Assembly: GCA_009377535.1 (NCBI GenBank) | Contig: WHTV01000001.1 | Coordinates: forward strand, 106,421-170,420 | Length of the DNA stretch: 64,000 bases | Direction: 5' to 3' | DNA from: Kiloniellaceae bacterium | GTDB taxonomy: Bacteria > Pseudomonadota > Alphaproteobacteria > Kiloniellales > Kiloniellaceae | In this document: positions 1 through 7,318 of the stretch, in pieces | Layout: every line of letters starts with the position of its first letter | Numbering within the stretch: the stretch's first letter is position 1 | Notes under the pieces: generated by a model | Told to the model about the DNA's origin: nothing | Seen by the model: only the letters and a program-made list of their open reading frames with translations | The model's database searches: none | Program-made: the position numbers and the translations under genes

Positions 1-534
1 GCGCTCTCCATCGCCGCCGGCTGGCGCCTCGCCGGCTTCGAGGACGTGCTCGGCGCCCGCACGCCGGTCGTGCGAGCCATGCCGAACACCCCGGCTGCCG
101 TCGGCCGCGGCATGACCGTGCTCTGTGCCAACGCGAGGGCCGACGCGAAGCTGCGCGCGATCTCCGGTGAGCTGCTGGCCGCCGTCGGCGAAACCGCCTG
201 GGTCGACGACGAAGGCCTCATCGACGCGGTCACCGCCGTCTCCGGCGGTGGCCCAGCCTACGTGTTTCTCCTCATCGAATGTCTGGCCAAGGCGGGCGTC
301 GAGGCCGGCCTGCCGGAAGACCTCGCCATGCAGTGCGCCCGTGTCACGGTTGCCGGTGCCGGCGAGCTGGTCCACATCGCCAGCGAGCCCGCCTCCACCC
401 TGCGCGAGAACGTCACCTCACCCGGCGGCACCACGCTAGAGGCGCTCAAGATCCTCATGGCCGAAGATGGTCTGCAGCCGCTCATGACCCGTGCCGTCGC
501 CGCCGCCACCGCCCGCAGCAAGGAGCTGGGGTAG
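1..534 (+). CDS. proC: Pyrroline-5-carboxylate reductase, C-terminal part (5' end outside window)
   Basis: The frame is open from base 1, so only about the last 177 codons are present. The enzyme reduces pyrroline-5-carboxylate to proline with NAD(P)H in the cytoplasm. The fragment shows VVRAMPNTPA, the end of the nucleotide-binding domain, then the helical dimerisation domain with AVSGGGPAYVFLLIE and a C-terminal TSPGGTTLEAL signature. The ORF-track start at 46 is an internal GTG. A weak GCGG/CCGC hairpin plus five T residues follows the stop. Proline is also a compatible solute, but any link to the ectoine genes 7 kb away is only thematic. Confidence 0.95.
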   Translation, partial: ALSIAAGWRLAGFEDVLGARTPVVRAMPNTPAAVGRGMTVLCANARADAKLRAISGELLAAVGETAWVDDEGLIDAVTAVSGGGPAYVFLLIECLAKAGVEAGLPEDLAMQCARVTVAGAGELVHIASEPASTLRENVTSPGGTTLEALKILMAEDGLQPLMTRAVAAATARSKELG

Positions 535-588
535 GGAACGCGGCTCCGCCTTTTTGACATTCGGCCCCGCCGGTCCATGTCATAGGCC

Positions 589-1512
589 ATGAGCACCGAA
601 AGCTGGCAGACCTCGCGCCGCGCCGTGCTTGGCGGCCTGGCGACCTTGCCTTTCGCCGGACCCATCGCCCGCGCCATCGAGGACGCGCCGATCACCCGGC
701 CCATTCCGTCGAGCGGCGAAGCGTTGCCGGTCATCGGCATGGGCTCCTGGATCACCTTCAACGTCGGCGGCGATCAGCGCTTGCGCGATGTCCGCGCCGA
801 GGTGCTGCGCGAATTCTTTGCGCGCGGCGGCAAGCTGGTCGACTGCTCGCCGATGTACGGGACTTCGGCCGAGGTCATCGGCTACGGGCTGGAAAAGATC
901 GGCCGGCCGCCGCAGCTGTTTGCCGCCAGCAAGGTGTGGACCTGGTGGCAGTCGAACGGGCCGGAGCAGACGGAGGAGCAGCGCGCCGCCTGGGGCGTCG
1001 AGCGCTTCGACCTCATGCAGGTGCACAACCTGCTGAACTGGGACGGCCACCTGGAAACTCTGAAGGCCTGGAAGGCGGAGGGGCGCTTGCGCTACCTCGG
1101 CATCACCACCTCCCACGGCAGCCGCCACGGCGAGATGGAAGAGGTGATGAAGAGCCAGCCGCTCGATTTCGTGCAGCTGACCTACAACATCCTGGATCGC
1201 GAGGCTGAAGAAAGGCTGCTTCCGCTGGCCGCGGATCGCGGCCAGGCCGTGCTGGTGAACCGGCCGTTCCGCCAGAAGGCGCTCATCCGCCGCTTCGAGG
1301 GTTATCCTCTGCCGGATTGGGCGGTGGAGATCGACGCCGTGAACTGGCCGCAGTTCCTGCTGAAGTTCATCGTCTCCCACCCCGCCGTCACCTGCGCGAT
1401 CCCCGCCACCTCGCGCCCCGACCACATGGCGGAGAACATGGGTGCGCTCCACGGCCGCCTGCCCGAGGCCGACCTGCGCCGCCGCATGGTCGCCTATGTC
1501 GAGAGTCTGTAG
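589..1512 (+). CDS. Tat-exported aldo/keto reductase
   Basis: 307 aa. The N-terminus carries a twin-arginine type signal (TSRRAVLGGLATLPFAG) followed by a complete aldo/keto reductase barrel. The catalytic tetrad is readable as D85, Y90 (DCSPMYG), K115 (AASKVW) and H146 (MQVHNL), so an NAD(P)H-dependent carbonyl reductase is expected. Export by Tat would place a cofactor-bound, folded enzyme in the periplasm, which is uncommon for this family but known in proteobacterial paralogues. It starts 55 bp after proC and is followed closely by a membrane protein gene. The substrate cannot be read from the sequence. Confidence 0.85.
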   Translation: MSTESWQTSRRAVLGGLATLPFAGPIARAIEDAPITRPIPSSGEALPVIGMGSWITFNVGGDQRLRDVRAEVLREFFARGGKLVDCSPMYGTSAEVIGYGLEKIGRPPQLFAASKVWTWWQSNGPEQTEEQRAAWGVERFDLMQVHNLLNWDGHLETLKAWKAEGRLRYLGITTSHGSRHGEMEEVMKSQPLDFVQLTYNILDREAEERLLPLAADRGQAVLVNRPFRQKALIRRFEGYPLPDWAVEIDAVNWPQFLLKFIVSHPAVTCAIPATSRPDHMAENMGALHGRLPEADLRRRMVAYVESL

Positions 1513-1523
1513 GCTCTCCCCCC

Positions 1524-2159
1524 ATGTTCCCCTTCGATGCGGAAGTGCTGGACTCCAGCTATGCCCTCTACAACGCGGCGGTCTGGCCGGCCCAGGCTGT
1601 TGCCCTGGCCTTGGCGCTGATCGCGGTCTGGCTCAGCGTCTGGCTGCGCCCCGGCGCCGGCCGCGCCGTCGGCGTCCTTCTCGCGGCCGGCTGGCTGTGG
1701 TGCGGCTTGGTGTTCTTTCCGCGGTACCTCGCGCAATTGGACTTCATGGCTCCGGTCTATGGCTGGGCCTTCGTCACCCAAGCCGGGCTGCTGCTTTGGG
1801 CCCTGGTCTGGCGCCCGCTGCGCCCGCGTGCGCCGGCGCGGGCGGCGGGAGTGGCCGGTCTGGCGCTGGCGTTCCTGGCGGTCTGCGGCCTGCCGCTGGT
1901 CTCCGGCCTCGGCGAGGCCGGCTTCGCCGCCGCGCGCGTCGTCGGCATCGCGCCCGGCCCCACGGTGATCTTCACCCTCGCCCTGCTGTTGCTGGCCGAG
2001 GGGCGGGTGCCCCGGCTGCTGCTGATCGTCCCGCTGCTGTGGTGCGGGGTCGCCGCGGTCACCGGCTGGACGCTGGGCGTGCCGGAGAGCCTGGCGGTGG
2101 TTCTGCTCGCCCTGCCGGCCGTCGGGCTGCTGCTCTGGCCCGCTCGCCGCCCCGGCTGA
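1524..2159 (+). CDS. DUF6064-like membrane protein
   Basis: 211 aa from an ATG 11 bp after the reductase stop; the ORF-track entry begins upstream inside that reductase and is too long. The protein is very hydrophobic with about six membrane segments. The start (FDAEVLDSSYALYNAAVWPAQ) matches my memory of DUF6064 membrane proteins, which have a conserved YN-x-x-VWPAQ near the N-terminus. No catalytic residues stand out and the function is unknown. Its close spacing suggests cotranscription with the aldo/keto reductase. Confidence 0.7.
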   Translation: MFPFDAEVLDSSYALYNAAVWPAQAVALALALIAVWLSVWLRPGAGRAVGVLLAAGWLWCGLVFFPRYLAQLDFMAPVYGWAFVTQAGLLLWALVWRPLRPRAPARAAGVAGLALAFLAVCGLPLVSGLGEAGFAAARVVGIAPGPTVIFTLALLLLAEGRVPRLLLIVPLLWCGVAAVTGWTLGVPESLAVVLLALPAVGLLLWPARRPG

Positions 2160-2208
2160 GCCTTGCTATTCTTCACGGTGTGACGATCGGATTCGGGACG
2201 AGAGCAGC

Positions 2209-2700
2209 ATGAGTGATGCCCCCCTGAAGGACGCCGCGCGGCGCGTGCAGGAGGCCATCGAGGCCGCCGGCTTCGCCTTCCGCGTCAGCGAGTTTCCGGC
2301 CTCTACGCGCACCTCGGAGGAGGCCGCCGCGGCGATCGGCTGCGCCGTGGCGCAGATCGCCAAGTCGCTGATCTTCCGCGCCCGTGACAGTGGCCGGGCG
2401 GTGCTGGTCATGGCGAGCGGCGCCAATCGGGTCGACGAGAAAGCGGTGGGCCGCCTGCTGGGCGAGAAGCTCGCACGGGCCGATGCCGACTTCGTGCGGA
2501 CGAAGACCGGCTTTGCCATCGGCGGCGTGCCGCCGGTCGGCCACCGCGAAGCGCCGGTTGCCTTCATCGACGCGGATCTCATGGATATGCCGGAGATCTG
2601 GGCTGCTGCCGGCACGCCCAACGCTGTCTTTCGCCTGACGCCGGTGGCCCTGGTGGCACTGACCGACGGTCAGGTGGCGGCCATCAAGAAGCCCGCATAG
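2209..2700 (+). CDS. YbaK/EbsC-family aminoacyl-tRNA deacylase
   Basis: 163 aa, the usual length of a stand-alone YbaK/ProX editing domain. Diagnostic stretches are the QIAKSLIF lysine motif, VMASGANRVDEK, the GFAIGGVPPVGH loop and the closing AAGTPNAVFRLTP. Family members hydrolyse mischarged tRNAs such as Cys-tRNA(Pro) or Ala-tRNA(Pro) in trans. Which tRNA is edited here cannot be told from sequence. It lies 49 bp after the DUF6064 gene, on the same strand, and could share its transcript. Confidence 0.88.
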   Translation: MSDAPLKDAARRVQEAIEAAGFAFRVSEFPASTRTSEEAAAAIGCAVAQIAKSLIFRARDSGRAVLVMASGANRVDEKAVGRLLGEKLARADADFVRTKTGFAIGGVPPVGHREAPVAFIDADLMDMPEIWAAAGTPNAVFRLTPVALVALTDGQVAAIKKPA

Positions 2701-2772
2701 CACCGGGGGGGAGGTGGCCTTTCATTCGGCCTGCCCGGGCCCTAAGTTAGGCGGTAAGGAGGACAGTCCGAC

Positions 2773-3441
2773 ATGGTCAAGAAACCCTCTGCGCGAAAGC
2801 GCTCCGGCAAAGCTTCTGCCAAGAAGGCTTCGGCTAAGGATTCTGGCAAGGCGGCGGCCGCGGACACCCCCCGGCACATCATCGACACCGCCTTCGTGCT
2901 GGTGCTCGAGCGCGGCTGGCGCGGTCTTTCCCTGGCGGAAATCGCCGAGGCGGCCAAGCTGCCGCTGTCCCAGGTCTACCCGCTGTTTCCCTCCAAGCAG
3001 GCGATCCTCGACGGTTTCACCGACAGGGTCGATGCCGAGATGATGGCGGAGGGCGCCGAGGACCTGGACAGTCCCGCCCGCGATCGCCTTTTCGACATGC
3101 TGATGCGCCGTTTCGACGCTCTGCAGCCGTACAAAGAGGCCCTGGGAATCATTCTGCAGGACCAGCTGCGTGACCCCCTGGCCGCCTGCTGCGGGCTCGG
3201 CCGCCTGGCGAGGTCCATGGCGACGACCCTGGAGGCCGCCGGCTTCTCCACCACCGGCTGCCGCGGTGTCTTGCGTCTGAAAGGGCTCTCGGCGATCTAC
3301 CTCTCGGCCATCCGGGTCTGGCTGCGCGACGACAGCGAGGACATGGCCAAGACCATGGCTCATCTGGACAAGCAGCTCGCCCGCGTGGACAACCTGGTCG
3401 GCCGGCTCAAAAGCTACCGGCCGCGCCGCGCGGCCGCCTGA
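2773..3441 (+). CDS. TetR-family transcriptional regulator next to phasin gene
   Basis: 222 aa. A Lys/Ala/Ser-rich tail (residues 1-30) precedes a TetR helix-turn-helix (HIIDTAFVLVLERGWRGLSLAEIAEAAKLPLSQVYPLFPSKQAIL) and an all-helical ligand or dimer domain. A good ribosome site AAGGAGG lies about 11 bp before the ATG. The gene sits directly upstream of a phasin gene on the same strand, an arrangement repeated in alphaproteobacteria, so control of storage-granule genes is a fair guess. The ligand is unknown. Confidence 0.82.
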   Translation: MVKKPSARKRSGKASAKKASAKDSGKAAAADTPRHIIDTAFVLVLERGWRGLSLAEIAEAAKLPLSQVYPLFPSKQAILDGFTDRVDAEMMAEGAEDLDSPARDRLFDMLMRRFDALQPYKEALGIILQDQLRDPLAACCGLGRLARSMATTLEAAGFSTTGCRGVLRLKGLSAIYLSAIRVWLRDDSEDMAKTMAHLDKQLARVDNLVGRLKSYRPRRAAA

Positions 3442-3507
3442 GCGGATTCCGCCGGCAAGGGGCGATTGAGCCAAGCCGCTCTTATGGTTAACGAATCTCT
3501 CGGCGGC

Positions 3508-3527
3508 AGTCGGGCTCCTGCCCGACT
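3508..3527. terminator. Hairpin after TetR gene
   Basis: Perfect 8-bp stem AGTCGGGC / GCCCGACT with a TCCT loop, 66 bp after the TetR stop. There is no T tract, so it may end transcription weakly or only stabilise the 3' end. Confidence 0.4.
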
Positions 3528-3553
3528 CCGCGGCCCGCCTCGGAAAAAATTCA

Positions 3554-3569
3554 TTGTGCAGTGCAGCAA
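3554..3569. promoter_or_regulatory. PhaR-type operator candidate upstream of phasin promoter
   Basis: TTGTGCAGTGCAGCAA is a near-perfect TGCA-rich dyad just upstream of the phasin -35 box. PhaR repressors of alphaproteobacteria bind TGC/GCA-rich dyads of this sort at phasin promoters. A second TGC-rich dyad (TTGGTGCGACGCAACA) lies at 3621-3636, downstream of the -10. No phaR gene is in the window, so this is inference from motif type only. Confidence 0.4.
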
Positions 3570-3576
3570 AATCTCC

Positions 3577-3605
3577 TTGACCGCATACAAATGGCGGCTT
3601 ATATC
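3577..3605 (+). promoter_or_regulatory. Sigma-70 type promoter of the phasin gene
   Basis: TTGACC, an exact 17-bp spacer, then TATATC. It is the best -35/-10 pair in the gap, stands in a locally AT-richer stretch and leaves a leader of about 70 nt before the phasin ATG. Confidence 0.55.
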
Positions 3606-3680
3606 AAGGTCACGCACAGATTGGTGCGACGCAACATTTTCTCCGTGGGATAAACCCGCCAGAGATGAGGAGCCCAGATC

Positions 3681-4187
3681 ATGGCCGTTTCCGCTAACCC
3701 GTTTTTGAATGGTGAGTTCCCCAAGATCGATTTCGCTGCCTTCATGGACCCCAGCAAGTTCACCGAGCAGTGGGAGAAGTTCGACTTCGCCAAGGTCGCC
3801 GATCAGTTCAAGGTGCCGGGCCTCGATGCCCAGGCGCTGGTCGAATATCAGAAGCGCAACCTCGAGGTCTTCGCCCTGGCCAACAAGATCGCCCTTGAGG
3901 GCGCTCAGGCCTTGATCAGCCGGCAGGCCGAGTTCGTCCGCAAGGGCGTCGAGGACGCCTCCAAGGCGCTGTCCGAGCTGAACGCCGCCGGCACGCCGCA
4001 GGACAAGCTGTTGAAGCAGGCCGAGCTGGCCAAGGCCGTCTACGAGGCCGCCGTTGCCAACCTGCAGGAGCTGACCGAGATGGCCAGCAAGTCGAACGGC
4101 GAGGCCGCCAACCTGCTGTCGACCCGCGTGAGCGAGAGCTTCGGCGAGTTCACCGGCGAGATCAAGAAGACCGCGAAGAAGAAGTAA
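3681..4187 (+). CDS. Phasin family protein (polyhydroxyalkanoate granule protein)
   Basis: 168 aa, Phe-rich N-terminus (FPKIDFAAFMDPSKFTEQWEKFDF) and a long amphipathic helical body with repeated LANKIALEGAQALISRQAEF type heptads, ending in a lysine tail (KKTAKKK). This is the phasin pattern: the protein coats polyhydroxyalkanoate granules and limits their size. A ribosome site GAGGAG lies 9 bp before the ATG. A clear promoter and TGCA dyads precede it and a hairpin terminator follows, so it is probably a strongly expressed single-gene unit. No PHA synthase is in the window. Confidence 0.9.
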   Translation: MAVSANPFLNGEFPKIDFAAFMDPSKFTEQWEKFDFAKVADQFKVPGLDAQALVEYQKRNLEVFALANKIALEGAQALISRQAEFVRKGVEDASKALSELNAAGTPQDKLLKQAELAKAVYEAAVANLQELTEMASKSNGEAANLLSTRVSESFGEFTGEIKKTAKKK

Positions 4188-4225
4188 GCCGCTCTTCGCG
4201 GAGCTATTTCCTCCGAAAAGTGACT

Positions 4226-4253
4226 AAGGGCCGTCCTCCGGGGCGGCCCTTTT
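4226..4253 (+). terminator. Rho-independent terminator after phasin gene
   Basis: Eight-bp stem AAGGGCCG / CGGCCCTT with a 10-nt loop, ending in a short TTT run, 38 bp after the phasin stop. Confidence 0.75.
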
Positions 4254-4388
4254 CGCTGTCGGCCACCCGCTTTCTCCTCGGGCCGGTTGATCCAGGGCGC
4301 GCGGCGCCGTCGCAGCGGGACTTAACATTTTCCGGCGCCACCCTATCTTAGCGGGTTGAAAAACCACCCAGCGAAAGGGAGAGCGCAG

Positions 4389-5147
4389 ATGAGGCAAACA
4401 GCGAGGCTTACGGTTCTGGGCGTGGTGGCGGCGGCGATGCTGCCGCTCGGGGCCCAAGCCGGCGAGAGCGTGACCTACAGCGTCGATGGTGCGGAATTCG
4501 AGGGCTACAACGCGCCCGCCAAGGGCGACTCCAAAGGTCTCGTGCTGATCATCCACGACTGGGACGGGCTCACCGACTACGAGGAGAAGCGCGCCGAGAT
4601 GCTGGCCGAGATGGGCTACGACGCCTTCGCCGTCGATCTCTTCGGCAAGGGCAACCGACCGGCGGATGTCGACGCCCGGCGGGCCGAGACCGGCAAGCTC
4701 TACAGCGACCGCGAGAAGATGCGCAGCCTGCTGACGGGCGGTCTCGCTGCGGCGCGCGAACGCAGCGCTGCCCCGGCGGTGGTCATGGGCTACTGCTTCG
4801 GCGGCGCCGCGGTGCTCGAGATGGCGCGCTCCGGCCAGGCCGAGGAGGTCGCCGGTTACGCCACCTTCCACGGCGGCCTCGCCACTCCTGAGGGTCAGAG
4901 CTATCCGGCCTCGACCCCGCCGCTGCTGATCGCTCACGGCGGGGCGGACAGCTCGATCACCATGGACGAGGTGGCGGGCCTCTCGAAGGAGCTGGAGGCC
5001 GGCGGCCTCACCTACGAGATCCAGGTCTACTCCGGTGCGCCGCACGCCTTCACGGTGTTCGACTCCCAGGCCTACCGGGAGACCGCTGACAGGCAGTCCT
5101 GGCAGGCTTTCCAGGATTTCCTCGCCAGCACCCTGATCGGCAGCTGA
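4389..5147 (+). CDS. Secreted dienelactone hydrolase family protein
   Basis: 252 aa from the ATG at 4389, preferred over the TTG at 4356 because AGGGAG lies just before it and the product then begins with a normal signal peptide (MRQTARLTVLGVVAAAMLPLGAQA, cut after AQA). The alpha/beta-hydrolase triad is C136 in GYCFGG, D187 in HGGADSS and H219 in GAPHAF. Use of Cys as nucleophile is typical of dienelactone hydrolases. The enzyme probably cleaves a cyclic or small ester in the periplasm; the natural substrate is unknown. Confidence 0.87.
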   Translation: MRQTARLTVLGVVAAAMLPLGAQAGESVTYSVDGAEFEGYNAPAKGDSKGLVLIIHDWDGLTDYEEKRAEMLAEMGYDAFAVDLFGKGNRPADVDARRAETGKLYSDREKMRSLLTGGLAAARERSAAPAVVMGYCFGGAAVLEMARSGQAEEVAGYATFHGGLATPEGQSYPASTPPLLIAHGGADSSITMDEVAGLSKELEAGGLTYEIQVYSGAPHAFTVFDSQAYRETADRQSWQAFQDFLASTLIGS

Positions 5148-5160
5148 GACTCGGCAGAGC

Positions 5161-5192
5161 GGACCCGGCCGCCGCTGTGGGCGGCCGGGTCC
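5161..5192. terminator. Strong hairpin between convergent genes
   Basis: Perfect 13-bp stem GGACCCGGCCGCC / GGCGGCCGGGTCC with a 6-nt loop. It sits between the convergent hydrolase and tautomerase genes and may act on both strands, although neither side has a T tract. Confidence 0.6.
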
Positions 5193-5200
5193 TCCGCCTG

Positions 5201-5422
5201 TCAGCCACCCTGGTTCTGGATTGCCTTGACGTCGGCGGCGGTCAAGGCCTTGCCGCCGATGCCCCATTCCCCGCTGGCGATCTCGTGCACGCGCACCCAG
5301 GTGACGCCGCGCATGGCTTCACCCTCGATCGCCACCATCGCGTCGGTGACCTTGGCGATCATCTCCTGCTTCTGATCCTTGTTGAAGACGCCTTCGATGA
5401 GTTGGATGTCGACGAGGGGCAT
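5201..5422 (-). CDS. 4-oxalocrotonate tautomerase family protein
   Basis: 73 aa. The start was moved to the ATG at 5422, since this gives the mature N-terminus M-PLVDIQLIEGVF, with the Pro that becomes the N-terminal catalytic base, and since AAGGAG lies 9 bp upstream. The small length and the KVTDAMVAIEGEAMRGVTWVRVHE core fit the tautomerase superfamily, which forms trimers or hexamers and interconverts enol and keto acids. It is divergent from an HxlR regulator, with a long inverted repeat between the two, so it is probably that regulator's target. Confidence 0.85.
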   Translation of the reverse strand: MPLVDIQLIEGVFNKDQKQEMIAKVTDAMVAIEGEAMRGVTWVRVHEIASGEWGIGGKALTAADVKAIQNQGG

Positions 5423-5515
5423 GGACTGTCTCCTTCTGTGAATGGCCGTCACCCCCGCGGGTTTGCGGGTGCCGCGCCTCTGTGTGCGGGCAGGGGTCCC
5501 ACAACGCCGCCCGGG

Positions 5516-5566
5516 CCTGCCAGTTCACGAAGTGAAGTCGGCCGCTACAATAACTGAACTGGCAGG
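5516..5566. promoter_or_regulatory. Inverted repeat in divergent tautomerase/HxlR promoter region
   Basis: CCTGCCAGTTCA (5516-5527) is matched exactly by TGAACTGGCAGG (5555-5566) with a 27-bp spacer. Inside it TTCACGAAGTGAA (5524-5536) is a second perfect dyad. It lies 63 bp before the HxlR start and about 94 bp before the tautomerase start, where an operator for a divergent pair is expected. Confidence 0.5.
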
Positions 5567-5628
5567 CGGCGGCCCTCCGGCGTAGGCTGCTCTCCAGACG
5601 ATCGGAGCAAAGCCCGAAGGAGAGGCGC

Positions 5629-6327
5629 ATGGCCGAAGGCAGCTACAACCAGTTCTGTCCCGTCGCGATGGCGGCGGAGATCCTCTGCACCCGCTGGACC
5701 ATCGTCCTGTTGCGGGAACTGGCCGCCGGCTCGACCCGCTTCAACGAGCTGCGCCGTGGCGTGCCGCGCATGTCACCGGCCCTCCTCGCCAAGCGCCTGC
5801 GTGATCTCGAAGCGGCGGGCGTCGTCACGCGCTCCCCGCTGGCCGGCGAGGCGGAGATCCACGAATACAGGCTAACGGCGGCCGGCCGTGACCTGAAAGC
5901 CGTCGTCGAGGCGATGGGTCGCTGGGGCCAGCGCTGGGTGGAGTCGGACGCGTCGCTGCGCAATCTCGACCCCAACTTGCTCATGTGGGACATGCGGCGC
6001 AACCTCGACACCACGCCGATGCCGCGCGGCCGCAGCACCATCCAGTTCATCTATGGCGAGCTGCCGGAGGCACGGCGCAACTGGTGGCTCATCGTGGAGC
6101 CCGAGGCCAGCGTCGACCTCTGTTCGGTCGATCCCGGCTTCGAGGTCGATCTCTACGTGGCGACGGACCTGCGCACGATGACAGAGATCTGGATGGGCTA
6201 TCAGACCGTGGCCCGTGCCAAGGACGACGGCAAGCTGCTGCTCACCGGCAGCCGCAAGCTGGAGGCGGCCCTGCAGACCTGGCTGGGCCTCAGTCCCTTC
6301 GCCAAGGAGAAAAAGCTGGTGGCCTGA
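5629..6327 (+). CDS. HxlR-family regulator with C-terminal SCP2-like domain
   Basis: 232 aa, about twice a normal HxlR protein. Residues 1-105 are an HxlR winged helix (CPVAMAAEILCTRWTIVLLRELAAGSTRFNELRRGVPRMSPALLAKRLRDLEAAGVV). Residues about 110-225 (TIQFIYGELPEARRNWWLIVEPEASVDLCSVDPGFEVDLYVATDLRTMTEIWMGY) look like a sterol-carrier SCP2 fold, probably a hydrophobic ligand sensor. It is transcribed away from the tautomerase and likely controls it. A ribosome site GGAGAGG lies 5 bp before the ATG. Confidence 0.85.
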   Translation: MAEGSYNQFCPVAMAAEILCTRWTIVLLRELAAGSTRFNELRRGVPRMSPALLAKRLRDLEAAGVVTRSPLAGEAEIHEYRLTAAGRDLKAVVEAMGRWGQRWVESDASLRNLDPNLLMWDMRRNLDTTPMPRGRSTIQFIYGELPEARRNWWLIVEPEASVDLCSVDPGFEVDLYVATDLRTMTEIWMGYQTVARAKDDGKLLLTGSRKLEAALQTWLGLSPFAKEKKLVA

Positions 6328-6340
6328 GGCGCGTCCGGGC

Positions 6341-6802
6341 TCAGAAGATTCCCGCTTCCAAGCCCGCCGCCATGGCCATGCCCAGATCGCGGCAGTCGCC
6401 GACGAAGCTGTCCTGCCAAGGGCCGCGGCAGATGAGCGGCGCCTGCACCGCGCGCCAGCGCAGGCCGGTGACGATGGTCTCGACGCCGCGCTTGGTGCCG
6501 GTGCCGTCGTGGCCGGCGCGGATGTAGAGGCAATAGGGCAGGCCCTCGGTCTTCTCCAGCACGGCGTAGTAGCTGCGGTCGAAGAAATCCTTCAGCGCGC
6601 CGCTCATGTAGCCGAGGTTCTCGGTGGTGCCCAGGATCACGCCGTCGGCCGCCAGGATGTCGTCCGGGCCGGCCTCGAAAGGAGTGAGGGCGCGGACCTC
6701 CACCGCCTCGATCTCCGGCGCGCTGGCCCCCTCCACCGCCGCGTCGCGCAGCCGCGTGGTATTCTGCGAGGGCACGTGGGCGACGATGAGGAGGCGTTTC
6801 AC
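6341..6802 (-). CDS. Flavodoxin-fold NAD(P)H-dependent reductase
   Basis: 153 aa starting at GTG. The N-terminal IVAHVPSQNTTRLRDAAVEG loop binds FMN phosphate and GTTENLGYMSGALKDFFDRSYY is the isoalloxazine-binding loop of NADPH-dependent FMN reductases and flavodoxin-like proteins. It probably reduces a quinone, azo compound or free flavin. It is convergent with the HxlR gene (13-bp gap) and has no obvious pathway neighbours. Confidence 0.8.
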   Translation of the reverse strand: MKRLLIVAHVPSQNTTRLRDAAVEGASAPEIEAVEVRALTPFEAGPDDILAADGVILGTTENLGYMSGALKDFFDRSYYAVLEKTEGLPYCLYIRAGHDGTGTKRGVETIVTGLRWRAVQAPLICRGPWQDSFVGDCRDLGMAMAAGLEAGIF

Positions 6803-6829
6803 CGCTATGTTTCACTAGCTATGGCGCCG

Positions 6830-7231
6830 TCAGCCGCTCAGCCGTCTGTAGAGGGCCCGGATGTAGCTGTGGTCGGCATCCTTGAACTCGCCCTCGGCAA
6901 GGTCGGTCTTATAGTCCTCCAGTTCCTGACGCAGGTCATCCGAATGGCCGCTGCGCGCCAGCAGCTTGTCGATGAGGGCCAGGGTCTCGGCATTCTTGGC
7001 CGCCTCGTCCGCCGGCAGGGCGGCAACCGCGGCGGCCTCCGGTGCTTCATCGGCCTCCGTCTCGGCCTCCGCGGTGCGGGTGCCGGCGGTCAACAGCACG
7101 CTCCAGGAAGTGCCGGCTGCCGCCACCTTGGTGTCGAGTACGCGGGCCGCTGCCAGCACTTCCTCGTCATTGTCGCTGCCCAGCGTCTCCAGCAGGGAAA
7201 TTATCTCCGCCCGGTCCAAGCCGTCGGTCAT
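6830..7231 (-). CDS. Hypothetical protein with acidic Ala/Glu-rich middle
   Basis: 133 aa, unrecognised. A good ribosome site (GAGG, 6 bp) precedes the ATG. The N-terminal 45 residues (GLDRAEIISLLETLGSDNDEEVLAAARVLDTKV) and the C-terminal 45 (ALIDKLLARSGHSDDLRQELEDYKTDLAEGEFKDADHSYIRALYRRL) look helical and conserved in style; the middle is a low-complexity acidic linker. There is no signal peptide or membrane segment. It is transcribed in the same direction as the ectoine genes, 87 bp after ask, and may be read through from them. Confidence 0.6.
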   Translation of the reverse strand: MTDGLDRAEIISLLETLGSDNDEEVLAAARVLDTKVAAAGTSWSVLLTAGTRTAEAETEADEAPEAAAVAALPADEAAKNAETLALIDKLLARSGHSDDLRQELEDYKTDLAEGEFKDADHSYIRALYRRLSG

Positions 7232-7318
7232 ATCGCGCCTCGCTTCAAATGGTTCTATCCTCGGGCGCGACTTTAGCGAAAAGACCCCGGCTTCGGCAAA
7301 CTCGGGGGAAGCGCCGCC

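Noticed and set aside
555-582. TGACAT-N16-ATGTCA and a TTGACA box before the aldo/keto reductase
   Set aside because: Spacing to any -10 is poor and a 6-bp repeat at this distance is expected by chance.
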